NCBI GenBank assembly: GCA_028280195.1
Contig: JANQMH010000073.1
Coordinates: 1-64,000 of the forward strand
Length of the DNA stretch: 64,000 nucleotides
From: Exilibacterium sp.
GTDB lineage: Bacteria; Pseudomonadota; Gammaproteobacteria; Pseudomonadales; Cellvibrionaceae
Direction of reading: 5' to 3'
This document shows, in pieces, positions 17,060 to 25,941 of this stretch (positions are counted from its first letter, which is position 1; each line of letters opens with the position of its first letter). The notes beneath the pieces are model-generated. The model made no database searches. It saw only the letters and a program-made list of their open reading frames with translations, and was not told the DNA's origin. A program made the translations under genes and the position numbers.

Positions 17060-17413
17060 ATGTGTGGTTCATAGGGGTCATTGCAATCTCATTGGCTCCA
17101 CCCTATCAAGAAAAGGCGATCAACAAGATGATGTCTGCCACGAGCACTACGTTACGACGATTCAGCGCCGCCATATTGAGGCCTCCGTCACCTCTATCAT
17201 TGATTTATCTCGATAATATGCCGGTCGGCTACCGGTATAGTTATAGTTATCTACAAAGAAAGTGCAGCAGATCGTAACCGACACTCTCGGCCAGATCGCT
17301 GACATAGTCTCTTTTGGAGTTCATTGCCATAGCCGTTGTATGTGCATGCCGTATTTCCTCAACTCTCTAGTATATAGACTGCCTATCTCCTTAATTTGGC
17401 TACCTTTAATGCC
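17060..17413. other. Gene-free region with no recognised feature
   Basis: Short frames here have no ribosome site and no family resemblance. The segment probably holds degraded sequence, since remnants lie on its right side. Confidence 0.4.
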
Positions 17414-17554
17414 TTATTTCAGCAATACCTGATAGTTGCAACAGTTATTTCTCTTTGTGATACCCTCCAACTCAACCGGATTGTTGATAATACGCCGTAC
17501 AATCCTCGCCAGACCCTGTTTGAATGTCAGAAAAGAGTCCGTTAGAGGGTCCAT
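17414..17554 (-). pseudogene. N-terminal fragment resembling a FecI-type ECF sigma factor
   Basis: A 46-codon minus-strand frame from ATG 17554 reads MDPLTDSFLTFKQGLARIVR and then RIINNPVELEGITK before losing resemblance. It matches the pattern at the start of FecI-family sigma factors (helix with L.R.VRRI, then a D/N-P-x-E-A/L-E segment). The remaining ~120 residues are absent. Similarity is short, so this is tentative. The spacer 17555-17772 next to it holds nothing recognisable. Confidence 0.3.
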
Positions 17555-17772
17555 AACACTCCCACATAAAGCGTTAGTCTCTGTTTATAGATAGCGTAGC
17601 ACCTCAATAAATCTGCATGTCTACTATACAGACAGGCGACACCGGGTTTTCCCTGAAGACCCCCCCAGCGTCGATATCGGTGCTTTCAGCCAATCTCATG
17701 CAATCGCTATGGAGTAATTTTTATCCAGATAATTCAATGAGTTAAGAAGGCCTCTCGGATTTGAACTGGTTT

Positions 17773-18075
17773 TTACGCCTGCCGTCTTATTATGGTAATC
17801 ATCTCGGCACGCTGTGGTACCCTGGCTCGATGAATCGAGCCCGCTGCTACTGTGTAGGATTCGCCTTTTTTGAGTGCTATAACAGCGTTTTCCAGATCGA
17901 TAAACATGACGCCATCAAGCACAATAAACATTTCATCACTTTGCTCATGGCAGTGGAAAGTGGCCTCAACCTGTTCCATGACACGCACAGAAACACAACA
18001 GTCATTGACTGTGCCAATTTCAGTTGAGAACCACCCATCGGTTTTTCTAGCTATCAATTCAAATAGATTTTTCAT
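17773..18075 (-). CDS. Small single-domain cupin
   Basis: The 100-residue protein carries the cupin motif 1 in reduced form (HCHEQSDEMFIVLDG with His and Glu metal ligands) and motif 2 GESYTVAAGSIHRARV with a third His. Such proteins are small beta-barrel metal-binding proteins, often sensors or isomerases. It follows an aldehyde-dehydrogenase remnant on the same strand. The function cannot be assigned. Confidence 0.75.
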   Translation of the reverse strand: MKNLFELIARKTDGWFSTEIGTVNDCCVSVRVMEQVEATFHCHEQSDEMFIVLDGVMFIDLENAVIALKKGESYTVAAGSIHRARVPQRAEMITIIRRQA

Positions 18076-18126
18076 TGTTTTTGCAATACCGATCGTTACA
18101 GACCAATCATACCTCCCCGATAAGGC

Positions 18127-18336
18127 TTAACCCATCTGGTAGACCGCCGTGCAAATACTATACTCGGTGAGTCCATCCACGCCCGCTTCAAAGCCATTAC
18201 CGGATTGCTTGTGCCCTTCAATACTCAACGTGGCTGGCGTTCCGGTAGCTGCAACATAGGGGTTATTGAAGAGTAACCCGGCATTTACGGTCAACTCATT
18301 GGCTCTTTTATGCCAATCAACAGTTTCGATAGACAT
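18127..18336 (-). pseudogene. Aldehyde dehydrogenase remnant with in-frame internal deletion
   Basis: The 69-codon frame begins MSIETVDWHKRANEL and GLLFNNPYVAATG, like the N-terminus of PuuC-type aldehyde dehydrogenases (WHxRA...LFINGxYV). It then jumps to GHKQSGNGFEAGVDGLTEY, the conserved C-terminal end (GYKQSGNG...GLEEY). A complete enzyme has about 490 residues, so roughly 420 are deleted while both ends remain in frame. It keeps a GGAAG ribosome site. It cannot be catalytic because the Cys/Glu active site is missing. Confidence 0.65.
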
Positions 18337-18409
18337 TGTTTGCTTCCACTTTTGATATATTGGCTGATAGCCGCTACTGGTGTATAGACTTAGAAAAGTA
18401 GACTATCAA

Positions 18410-19780
18410 TTAGCTTTGGTAACGTTTTTGCAGATACGCCAATAGCGCCCGAACCCCATAGGCATCTCCTCCCACGGGCCGCCCCGGACGCTTTCGATCG
18501 TTCCAGGCGATAAAGTCAATATGCAACCAGTTAATGTCTTCGTCGACAAATTTATTCAAATACAGCGCCGCAGTGATAGCTCCACCTAACTTGTGGGTGG
18601 ATCTATTCAGTGTATCAGCCACCTCACTGTTGAGCTGATATTCATAGGGTTTATAAATCGGCATGGGCCATCCTGGGTCATCGATACCTGCGCCCAAATC
18701 CGCGATCTCACGTGACAGCGCGATATCATTGGCGTAAAGCCCTACCATATCACCGCCTAACGCCGCAGAGTTAACGCCTGTTAGTGTAGCGAAGTCGATC
18801 AGCATATCCGGCTTTTCATTACAGGCTTCAGCCAGTGCATCGCACAGTACCAGGCGCCCCTCGGCATCGGTGTTATCAATTTCAACTGTGATACCTTTTC
18901 GCGTTGTGATGATATCTCCCGGGCGAAGCGCATTACTGCCAATGGCATTTTCTACAGCCGGTATCAGTACCCGAAGCCTTATTGGCAAACGGTTTGACAT
19001 GATTAGATGAGCCAGGCCCAGCACATTGGCCGCGCCGGCCATGTCTTTTTTCATGCGGCGTATCCCTTCTGCCGGCTTGAGATTCAGCCCTCCGCTATCA
19101 AAGCACACGCCTTTTCCGACCAGCGTCACTTTTGGATGGCTGTCATCTCCCCAGCGAAGGTCTATCAATCTCGGCGCATGTACGCTGGCACGGCCTACGC
19201 TATGGATAGTGGGATAGTTTTTAGCCAACAACTCATCCCCGACAATCTGTGTAACTGCAGCGCCAAATGGTTTCGCCATACCAATAACGGCCTCAGCCAA
19301 ATGTTCGGGCATCATGTCTTCTGCTGGTGTATTAATCAAGTCGCGTACCAGCGATATCGCTGCAAACAAGCGCTGCGCATTTTCTACCGCCGTTAGTGAT
19401 TGAACTACCAGTACAGCGAATTCCTGCTGTTGATCACGGTCTTTTTTATAACGGGTAAATTGATAAGACCCTAAGCACCAACTGAAAGCTGCTCTGGCCT
19501 GTAACCCCTCATCGGCTTGCAGATAGTAATCTCCCGAGGGGAGCTGTTTGGGTAAGTCACCACATATATAATAGTCTGCGACTGACTTCACACCAAACAC
19601 TACACCGGCGATCTTACCGGAGATATCCGGTATCAACCCGATTCCATCCCCTTGGTACCCACTGTTGTTAAGCCAGTTTTTGTCATCGACAGGCCGTTTT
19701 TCCAACCACGCGGCATAGTTGTCTGTTTCAATAATCGTCAGTGGTATGCCCGTGTCACCGCGCACTATCGCAGTACTCAT
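18410..19780 (-). CDS. M17 leucyl aminopeptidase family protein
   Basis: The 456-residue protein has the M17 core: VGKGVCFDSGGLNLKP with metal-binding Lys and Asp, MKKDMAGAA, and the signature NTDAEGRLVLCDAL in the C-terminal half. The family forms hexameric, two-metal cytosolic aminopeptidases that release N-terminal residues and cleave dipeptides. Length fits the shorter PepB/PepA-like enzymes. A GGAGAGA site precedes the ATG. It is the last gene of the minus-strand block with phosphonopyruvate hydrolase. It may release amino acids or phosphonoamino acids from peptides, but that link is inference. A 12-bp palindrome GATGATATCATC (19812-19823) lies upstream. Confidence 0.92.
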   Translation of the reverse strand: MSTAIVRGDTGIPLTIIETDNYAAWLEKRPVDDKNWLNNSGYQGDGIGLIPDISGKIAGVVFGVKSVADYYICGDLPKQLPSGDYYLQADEGLQARAAFSWCLGSYQFTRYKKDRDQQQEFAVLVVQSLTAVENAQRLFAAISLVRDLINTPAEDMMPEHLAEAVIGMAKPFGAAVTQIVGDELLAKNYPTIHSVGRASVHAPRLIDLRWGDDSHPKVTLVGKGVCFDSGGLNLKPAEGIRRMKKDMAGAANVLGLAHLIMSNRLPIRLRVLIPAVENAIGSNALRPGDIITTRKGITVEIDNTDAEGRLVLCDALAEACNEKPDMLIDFATLTGVNSAALGGDMVGLYANDIALSREIADLGAGIDDPGWPMPIYKPYEYQLNSEVADTLNRSTHKLGGAITAALYLNKFVDEDINWLHIDFIAWNDRKRPGRPVGGDAYGVRALLAYLQKRYQS

Positions 19781-19916
19781 ATTCTCTCCGATACCCCTTT
19801 TTCAATACATCGATGATATCATCAATTGCGAAAGAACCCACTAAACTATGTATAAGTCCATAACGGAAACTATCGCTTGTTATTCAGCTTTTCGCACTAA
19901 TTTATCATCTGACTAT

Positions 19917-20807
19917 TCATACCAGGTACTGCTTTTCAATCGCACGCATATGGGCATCACCTTGCAAAGCTATGATATCCTTAACAGAGGCAATAACTGA
20001 ATCCGTACCGGCTGCGCCAGCGTCACGGCGAATTTGTGCAAACGTTTCCCGCATGCTGCGGACTAAGGCGCGTATGCCGTGATTCCCGTAGATAACCAGT
20101 TTGATCTTACCGGTTTGCTCTGCCTGCCGTTCATCGAATTGCGGATATGCGGTAGGCACGATAACAACCGGTGTCGATTCTTGCCAACGCTGGGTGAATG
20201 CAAGCAGCTCCCCGGGTGTATTGGCCTTTGAATGAACCAAAATCATATCGGCACCGGCATCGCTATAGGCTTTTGCTCGAAACAACGCCTCTTCCAGACC
20301 CGCTCCTGCGATGAGCGCTTCTGTCCTGGCGATAAGGACTACCTGACTGTCGCCACAGGCATCTAACGCCGCTCTTATTTTGCCATTGAACTCTTCGATG
20401 GACACCAGTTTTTGTCGCCCACCTTCGCGCAGACTGGTGTCTTTCGGGAAATACTTATCCTCCATGACAACCGCCGCTGCGCCGGCATTCACATAATACC
20501 TAACGGCGTAGTGCACGTTTACTGCGTTGCCGAAACCGGTATCAATATCGGCTATTACCGGAATCGACACACGCTCACACATGCGTCGCGTCATAGTCAG
20601 ATGTTCATCCATGGATAAAATACTTGCATCGGGCACCCCCATGGATGCGGACAGCTCAAAGCCACTGGCCCAAACGGCATCAAAGCCGGCCTCCTCTACC
20701 AGACAGGCGGTCAGAGGATTGTGGGCTGCCATGGCAGTCATTAACGGCTTATTCCGCAAGCATTGTCGCATCAGCATGGCGGTGTTTATAGGTTGAAGTT
20801 TTGTCAT
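19917..20807 (-). CDS. palA: Phosphonopyruvate hydrolase (PEP mutase/isocitrate lyase superfamily)
   Basis: The 296-residue enzyme shows the superfamily residues WASGFELSASMGVPD (46-60), ADIDTGFG (86-93, Mg-binding Asp) and EDKYFPKDTS (116-125). In PEP mutase the gating loop has Asn after PK (EDKxFPKxNS); phosphonopyruvate hydrolase has Thr, as here at T124. The protein as a whole reads like the Variovorax PalA enzyme. It would hydrolyse phosphonopyruvate to pyruvate and phosphate in the cytoplasm. It lies 23 bp after an aminotransferase that could make phosphonopyruvate from phosphonoalanine. Oxaloacetate decarboxylase or PEP mutase are less likely given the loop. Confidence 0.82.
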   Translation of the reverse strand: MTKLQPINTAMLMRQCLRNKPLMTAMAAHNPLTACLVEEAGFDAVWASGFELSASMGVPDASILSMDEHLTMTRRMCERVSIPVIADIDTGFGNAVNVHYAVRYYVNAGAAAVVMEDKYFPKDTSLREGGRQKLVSIEEFNGKIRAALDACGDSQVVLIARTEALIAGAGLEEALFRAKAYSDAGADMILVHSKANTPGELLAFTQRWQESTPVVIVPTAYPQFDERQAEQTGKIKLVIYGNHGIRALVRSMRETFAQIRRDAGAAGTDSVIASVKDIIALQGDAHMRAIEKQYLV

Positions 20808-20830
20808 AGCTGTTTATTACCCTGTTAATC

Positions 20831-22036
20831 TCACATCAAAGAGTGTATGGCTTGTACAATACGCTCGCAGGCTTTTGTCAATGTTTGCTCATCACAGGCA
20901 TAGGACATACGTAGATGCCCAGGCATACCAAAGGCTGAACCGGGAACCAGCGCCAGATTGTAAAACTCCAGCATGTATTGGGCCATATCCAGATCATTGT
21001 TTATCGATGTACCTTGGGGTGTTTTACAAGCAATCACATCATCACAGGGAAAAAATAGATAAAATGCGCCGTCCGGTATCAACATATCAATTCCGGCATC
21101 CTGTTTGAGTTGCTGTATAACAAGATCTCTACGAGATTTAAATGCAGTAGTAAATTGACGCACCACATCTTTGGGTCCTCGATAGGCCGCTTCAGCTGCG
21201 GCCTGTGCAATCGAGCAGGTGTGTGATGACGATTGCGACTGAATAACATTGATCGCCTTTACTATTTTTCTTTCGGCAACACCAAACCCGACTCGCCAGC
21301 CAGTCATCGCATAGGCCTTGGATACACCATTAACCACCACCAGCTGCTCACCCAAGCTATTTCGCTGCGCAATCATGGATGGAGCCTGCTGCAACTCGTT
21401 ATAGCAAATATTACGGTATATTTCGTCACTAATCACAGCGATATGAGGATAATCACTCAATACATCGGCAATAGCAGCCAGTTCATTGGCTGAGTAAACG
21501 GCCCCGGATGGGTTATTTGGACTGTTGAGCATCAAACAGCGGGTTTTAGGTGTAATAGCACGTAAAAGGTTCACCGCGGTCAGCTTGTAGCCGTTGCGTT
21601 GCGGACAGTCGATAATCACCGGAATGCCATCGCACAGGCGCACCATGTCCGGGTAGGACACCCAATACGGTGCAGGTATTAGCACTTCGTCTCCCGCTGA
21701 TATAATAGCCATTAAGGCGTTAAACACGACCTGTTTCGCACCACAGCCTACCGTAATTTGATCCGCGCCCACCTTCCACCCATCGGTCGCCTGTATATCT
21801 TCGGCGATAGCTTCACGAAGGCTTAAAAGACCGGCCACTTCGGTGTAACGCGTCATGCCACTATCAATTGCACACTTGGCGGCATTAGCAATATGTTCAG
21901 GCGTATCAAAATCTGGTTCGCCCTGGCTGAGCGTAATCACATCGTGCCCCATGAGCTTAAGTTGCCGGGCTTTTTGTGTCATTGCTTTGGTCGATGACGA
22001 TCTTACGGCGCTCAACCGCTGCGCTAAGTTAACCAT
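20831..22036 (-). CDS. Class I PLP aminotransferase (AspC-like; candidate phosphonoalanine transaminase)
   Basis: The 401-residue fold-type I enzyme has NSPNNPSG at 171-178, SDEIY at 203-207 and the Schiff-base lysine K240 in SKAYAMTGWRVGFG. The C-terminal region has the usual LRMSYACDEQTL with the substrate carboxylate-binding Arg. The ATG follows a GGGAGA site. It is cotranscribed with phosphonopyruvate hydrolase (23 bp gap), which suggests that it converts phosphonoalanine to phosphonopyruvate. A general aspartate or aromatic aminotransferase cannot be excluded from sequence alone. Confidence 0.88.
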   Translation of the reverse strand: MVNLAQRLSAVRSSSTKAMTQKARQLKLMGHDVITLSQGEPDFDTPEHIANAAKCAIDSGMTRYTEVAGLLSLREAIAEDIQATDGWKVGADQITVGCGAKQVVFNALMAIISAGDEVLIPAPYWVSYPDMVRLCDGIPVIIDCPQRNGYKLTAVNLLRAITPKTRCLMLNSPNNPSGAVYSANELAAIADVLSDYPHIAVISDEIYRNICYNELQQAPSMIAQRNSLGEQLVVVNGVSKAYAMTGWRVGFGVAERKIVKAINVIQSQSSSHTCSIAQAAAEAAYRGPKDVVRQFTTAFKSRRDLVIQQLKQDAGIDMLIPDGAFYLFFPCDDVIACKTPQGTSINNDLDMAQYMLEFYNLALVPGSAFGMPGHLRMSYACDEQTLTKACERIVQAIHSLM

Positions 22037-22118
22037 AGATATCTCCCAATCTCATTCGTTAATTACTTCTTTTTTGACAGAGCCAATCAATAGCTATAGA
22101 GCCCGGCAACAACTATTG

Positions 22119-22898
22119 CTACAGTGAACCCATCACAACGGAGCCGGCAGTAATCACAAAAATGGTAAATAAACACATGATACCCATTACCGGCAATACA
22201 ATCCGATGGCCTTTGCTTACCACCAACTTGGCTCCCATACGACTACCAATCCACTGCCCCGCCGCCATGCAGAATCCGGCGTTCCAAACAACATCGCCGC
22301 CGGCAATAAAAATAGCCAATGCCGGCGCATTAGTGACTAGCAATAAAAGTTTCGTTGACGCAGTGGCTTTAGATGGATCAAAACCTAAAAACAGCATCAA
22401 AAAAAAAGTGAAAAAAGTACCTGAAGCTGCACCAAAAAAACCGTCATAAAAACCCACCACGGTTGCAATTAATAAGGAAAATGCACCTATCGATAAAATT
22501 CTAGATGGTGGATATTTCCTCATTCTCGGCACCCAAGTGAGCAAAACAATCGTTAGTAAACCTAGCAGATAAGGGATTTTTCTTTGTAAAATATCCGCAT
22601 CGATGTAACGCAACGTTATCGCACCACAAATTGCTCCAAAAAAGCTCGCAGTCATCGGCCATCGCAAAGTAGCTACTGGAATCTTTCCTTTGCGAAAAAA
22701 GTAGGTTGAAGCGGAGAGCTTACCAAAAAAACTTTGCAATTTTGTGGTAGCAATCGCCTGCACTGGTGAAAAGCCGGCTAACATCAACGCAGGTATCGCG
22801 ATCAAACCACCCCCACCACTGATAGCATCAACAACACCTGCAAAAATAGCAACAGCAAATAGAAGGCCAAAAAGTTCAATTGATAATTCCAACAGCAC
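22119..22898 (-). CDS. TauE/SafE (TSUP) family membrane permease
   Basis: The 259-residue hydrophobic protein has the two-fold TSUP repeat: GVVDAISGGGGLIAIPALMLAG near the N-terminus and GFYDGFFGAASGTFFTFFLM in the second half. Members move sulfite, sulfonates or related small anions across the inner membrane. The start is GTG. It lies in the phosphonopyruvate-hydrolase block, 82 bp before the aminotransferase, so it may carry the organophosphonate or an acidic by-product. The substrate is not known. Confidence 0.87.
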   Translation of the reverse strand: MLLELSIELFGLLFAVAIFAGVVDAISGGGGLIAIPALMLAGFSPVQAIATTKLQSFFGKLSASTYFFRKGKIPVATLRWPMTASFFGAICGAITLRYIDADILQRKIPYLLGLLTIVLLTWVPRMRKYPPSRILSIGAFSLLIATVVGFYDGFFGAASGTFFTFFLMLFLGFDPSKATASTKLLLLVTNAPALAIFIAGGDVVWNAGFCMAAGQWIGSRMGAKLVVSKGHRIVLPVMGIMCLFTIFVITAGSVVMGSL

Positions 22899-23053
22899 AT
22901 ACCTATCATTAACGAAATACCTCGAATGAGGTAGTTCCTGGATTTTGCAATGGAAAAAACTATTCTATGTGATTGGACAAATCTCATGTTTGATCATTTT
23001 TCACACAAAATTTGCAAGAATCTCAATGACATATGGCTGTAAACTTTCCGCGT

Positions 23054-23575
23054 TCAGTTCTCTATAAGGGTTAAACTGGAGCGATCAACAGTGTATTTAT
23101 CGATAAGTAATTCAGCCGTCTTGTTAGCAATATTTCGGCACTCGTCGAATGTCAACGGCTGTTTCTTAGCCATCCACCGTTCTGCATCTTTATACATGGG
23201 ATAAGAAGGCGATTCACCCCATTGCCAATCATTATCAGTGGAACTTGGGCTTCTACCAATTAGGTGCATATGAACCTTTTTATGAATGTGGCCAACTTTC
23301 GGGCCTATCGGTGGTGAAGCGTCATTGAGCGCCCAGTTTCCCGCCTCCCAGTAGTTAACAACCCCACCTTTTAACTGAGGTAAAACTTCTAACATAGCCC
23401 TACCGCTAGCGGCAACCAACAGCGACCATTGAATCAGCTCATCTCGAGTCAACTCGCTGCGATCCCATACTTCCCGCGGCGGCAATACCCAGAGATTGCC
23501 GCCGTCTTCACGGTCTATCATTACAAAAGGGGGAACATTGAGTGTTCCACCGTCACAGGTCAGCAGTGTTTGCAT
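23054..23575 (-). CDS. HIT-like (histidine-triad superfamily) protein
   Basis: The start at 23575 is preferred because AAGGA is 9 bp upstream, whereas the earlier ATG abuts it. The 173-residue protein has an N-terminal strand region and KVHMHLIGRSP, which resembles the HIT loop HxHxHxx and the following Arg. A further His-rich GHIHKK precedes it. HIT proteins hydrolyse or transfer nucleotidyl groups. It is the first gene of the block facing the LysR regulator at 23935. Its connection with phosphonate use is unknown, and the HIT call is from a single motif. Confidence 0.55.
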   Translation of the reverse strand: MQTLLTCDGGTLNVPPFVMIDREDGGNLWVLPPREVWDRSELTRDELIQWSLLVAASGRAMLEVLPQLKGGVVNYWEAGNWALNDASPPIGPKVGHIHKKVHMHLIGRSPSSTDNDWQWGESPSYPMYKDAERWMAKKQPLTFDECRNIANKTAELLIDKYTVDRSSLTLIEN

Positions 23576-23635
23576 GGCAATCATTCCTTATTATGAGTTT
23601 TCATGGCAGTAGTAATAAAGGTCCACTATATATAC

Positions 23636-23775
23636 TTTTGTAGCGAAAAAGTTAACTAGGGCATTTTACAATAAGCTCCATTTTTCCATTTTCGCGCTAC
23701 ATTGTAGGCGAAAAGCCTCAGCCAAATGGTTGATTATTTGTAAAATGCGAGTTGACTTTTGGTAAACCTTAATCT
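23636..23775. repeat. Imperfect inverted-repeat element between HIT-like and LysR genes
   Basis: GCATTTTACAA (23661-23671) and TTGTAAAATGC (23738-23748) are perfect arms. The match extends outward imperfectly (GTAGCGAAAAAGTTAAC against the complement of GTTGACTTTTGGTAAAC), giving arms of about 35 bp. A second smaller pair, GTAGCGAAAA and TTTTCGCGCTAC, lies inside. It could be a small mobile (MITE-like) element or a structured regulatory site for the divergent genes. The rest of the 23576-23934 spacer shows nothing else. Confidence 0.45.
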
Positions 23776-23934
23776 ACCGTCTGCCAAGTTTTGGGTTGAC
23801 TGTTACAAGCGCGCAGTTTTAGCTACCAAAACTCTGATGATAATCCCGCCTTCCTTTAGATAGCAGATGCAATATCAACGCCGCTTACCTGCCAATAGGT
23901 GTTTATCGACCCTATTTTTGGTAAGCTACCGGCT

Positions 23935-24843
23935 ATGAATAAGAACTCCCACAGGCTGCCGCCACTGACAGCGTTAAAAACCTTTGAAGTTGTCGCAAGA
24001 CACCAGCAGCTTAAAACTGCTGCGAATGAGCTTTTTGTGACAACAAGTGCTGTAAGCCGACAGATTAAGCAGTTAGAGGAATTTTTAGGCGTCGACCTGT
24101 TTGACCGCAGTAAGCGGTCTATTGAGCTTAATGATGCAGGCACGTACTACGCTGGAGAGCTAAAGAAAATTTTTGACCATGTCTACCAAGCCACACAGCA
24201 AGTAATGTCAAAAAATGAGCGCAATACTTTACATATTCGAACCTCGATGATGTCGTTTACGCAACGCTGGCTTATGCCACGATTGTTTCAGTTTCAACAG
24301 GACAATCCGTCACTGGACATTCAACTAACATCAAGCTCGGTGATCAACGAGTCCGACTTCGATCGCAACCCGGTGGATATTGGACTGACTAGAGAGCCTT
24401 TTGATGAAGCACATTTTGTCTGTGAACCTATAATGCAAGAACAGCTGATCGTGGTGTGCAGCCCAGCGCTGCAAAGTAAACACCCTATTGGAAAGGTCAC
24501 TGACTTAGCAGATCATCGCTTGATTACCACAACCTCACGGCCAAAGCTGTGGTCGACCTATTTTCATGAAGAGGGATCGGGTGATATAAAAATCAACACC
24601 CATACCCAACTTGCACATTTCTTTTTAGCAATTGAAGCAGCCGTGGCTAGCCTTGAAGTTGCATTAGTGCCGCTACCTTTGGTAACAAATGATATCGATA
24701 GCGGCAGGTTGGTTGCGCCATTGGCCCGTGCGCTACCGAGTGGCGAGCACTACTACGCAGTTTATAAGTACAAATCCAATACTGAACACAATGTTCAAAA
24801 ATTTGTTACCTGGCTCAAAGTTCAAACAGATCAGGTAAACTAA
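23935..24843 (+). CDS. LysR-family regulator (GcvA-like)
   Basis: The protein of 302 residues starts at ATG 23935; LPPLTALKTFEVVARHQQ is then at its usual N-terminal place, unlike with the GTG at 23899. The helix-turn-helix is AANELFVTTSAVSRQIKQLE, followed by GcvA-type effector-domain features (FDRSKRSIELNDAG, MPRLFQFQQDNPSL). It is divergent from the HIT-TauE-aminotransferase-phosphonopyruvate hydrolase-M17 block and is the probable regulator of that block, as LysR proteins are for known phosphonoalanine clusters. The effector is unknown. Confidence 0.9.
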   Translation: MNKNSHRLPPLTALKTFEVVARHQQLKTAANELFVTTSAVSRQIKQLEEFLGVDLFDRSKRSIELNDAGTYYAGELKKIFDHVYQATQQVMSKNERNTLHIRTSMMSFTQRWLMPRLFQFQQDNPSLDIQLTSSSVINESDFDRNPVDIGLTREPFDEAHFVCEPIMQEQLIVVCSPALQSKHPIGKVTDLADHRLITTTSRPKLWSTYFHEEGSGDIKINTHTQLAHFFLAIEAAVASLEVALVPLPLVTNDIDSGRLVAPLARALPSGEHYYAVYKYKSNTEHNVQKFVTWLKVQTDQVN

Positions 24844-25083
24844 TAAACCGAAGTAAAAGCAGTATAGGCCGCTAATTCCTCTAGCACCCGGGAAAAGCCA
24901 AACCCTGACCCCACAGACATTTAGTTTGCCAGTATCTGCTATTATTAAACATTGGCAACCTGCCCTCGTTTAGCAGTGTTGATGGGACGGGTTCAAGCCT
25001 GCTTAGTTTACAGCCACTCTGCAAAAAACTCATAAAAGCCCAGCCTTACCACAACAGGTTCACAGATAGATCAAAAACAGCCA
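24844..25083. other. Spacer with no recognised feature
   Basis: No gene with a credible start was found. The segment separates the LysR gene from a peptidase remnant and is likely degraded sequence. Confidence 0.4.
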
Positions 25084-25460
25084 CTAGGCTTTACCCGCGT
25101 TAATCTGCGCAAGGGCAAATTCAGCACTGCAACTGAGTTGAAAGCCTGCCGGCGGCGTATTGCCCTGCAGATGGGTCACCAGATAATCCCAGATGCGGCG
25201 CACACCATAGTGATTGGAATCGGGCGTATGCCCTGCGGTGGGCAGTAGCATAAAATCAAAATCTCTATTGGCCCGCACCAGGGCATCAATCAATTGCATA
25301 GCGCCACTGGCATATGACCTGAGTTGCCCAGCCAGCATCCAGTCCATCGCCGTACGGTATTTGTCCTGATAGAGCTTGCACAGCAGTGGCTCGATGAACT
25401 AGATACCGGGTTCAACAGTAACCACTTAATCAGGTTCAATCGCTCGCAACATTTGAAACG
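25084..25460 (-). pseudogene. Chimeric peptidase remnant: M24 tail joined to S9 (DPP IV-like) tail
   Basis: On the minus strand from about 25452 the translation MLRAIEP-D-stop-VVTVEPGI-stop-FIEPLL follows the end of the prolidase encoded at 37240-38559 (MLRTIEPNQVVTVEPGIYFIEPLL), with two in-frame stops. It continues as MDWMLAGQLRS (prolidase AIDWALVAQLRS). It then switches in frame to LIDALVRANRDFDFMLLP, TAGHTPDSNHYGVRRIWDY and PPAGFQL, the C-terminal end of S9 dipeptidyl peptidases. It ends SAEFALAQINAGKA. The same tail recurs at 61951 behind another M24 remnant. Confidence 0.7.
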
Positions 25461-25941
25461 ATAAAATCCCCACTCTAGACTGCAACGAATTTTATCGACC
25501 GTAGCAATAGCCCTGGATAATAGCTACTCTTAAAGAAGCACAGTGTATGGACATTTACCCCAAACGTGAGCAGATAACGCCAACTGTAACCGGAAATATA
25601 GTAAAGAATTAGGAAAAGCCATTAAATTAGAATTATTATGTCTAAACAATTATGCTGACATACTTTACTCAACGGCGCCGACTGATTTAGTCTTTGCAGT
25701 CCCAACTATTGATCGCACAGATTATATTATGGATAGCTATAAAAAGAACATTGATTATAAATTGACTATAGATTAACCATAAATCCTAGTGCCACTGTGT
25801 AGACAGATACCGATTGTCAACCGTATTTTTACCTATTATCGAATCGCTGCAATCCCTTAAAGGTCAATAATTCCATATAACGCTACTAAGCAAGTACCAA
25901 GGATACATAGCATACCCTATTTATCAATGAGGACCAGTAAT
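25461..25941. other. Low-GC spacer containing an orphan frame without start
   Basis: From 25576 to 25776 (+) an open frame reads RKYSKELGKAIKLELL, NNYADILYSTAPTDLVFAV and IDRTDYIMDSYKKNID before a stop. It has no ATG, GTG or TTG with a ribosome site and no recognised family, so it is probably the end of a decayed gene. Nothing else was seen. Confidence 0.35.

Noticed and set aside
17023..17277. 84-codon plus frame after the methyltransferase
   Set aside because: Overlaps the gene end, no ribosome site, no family resemblance.
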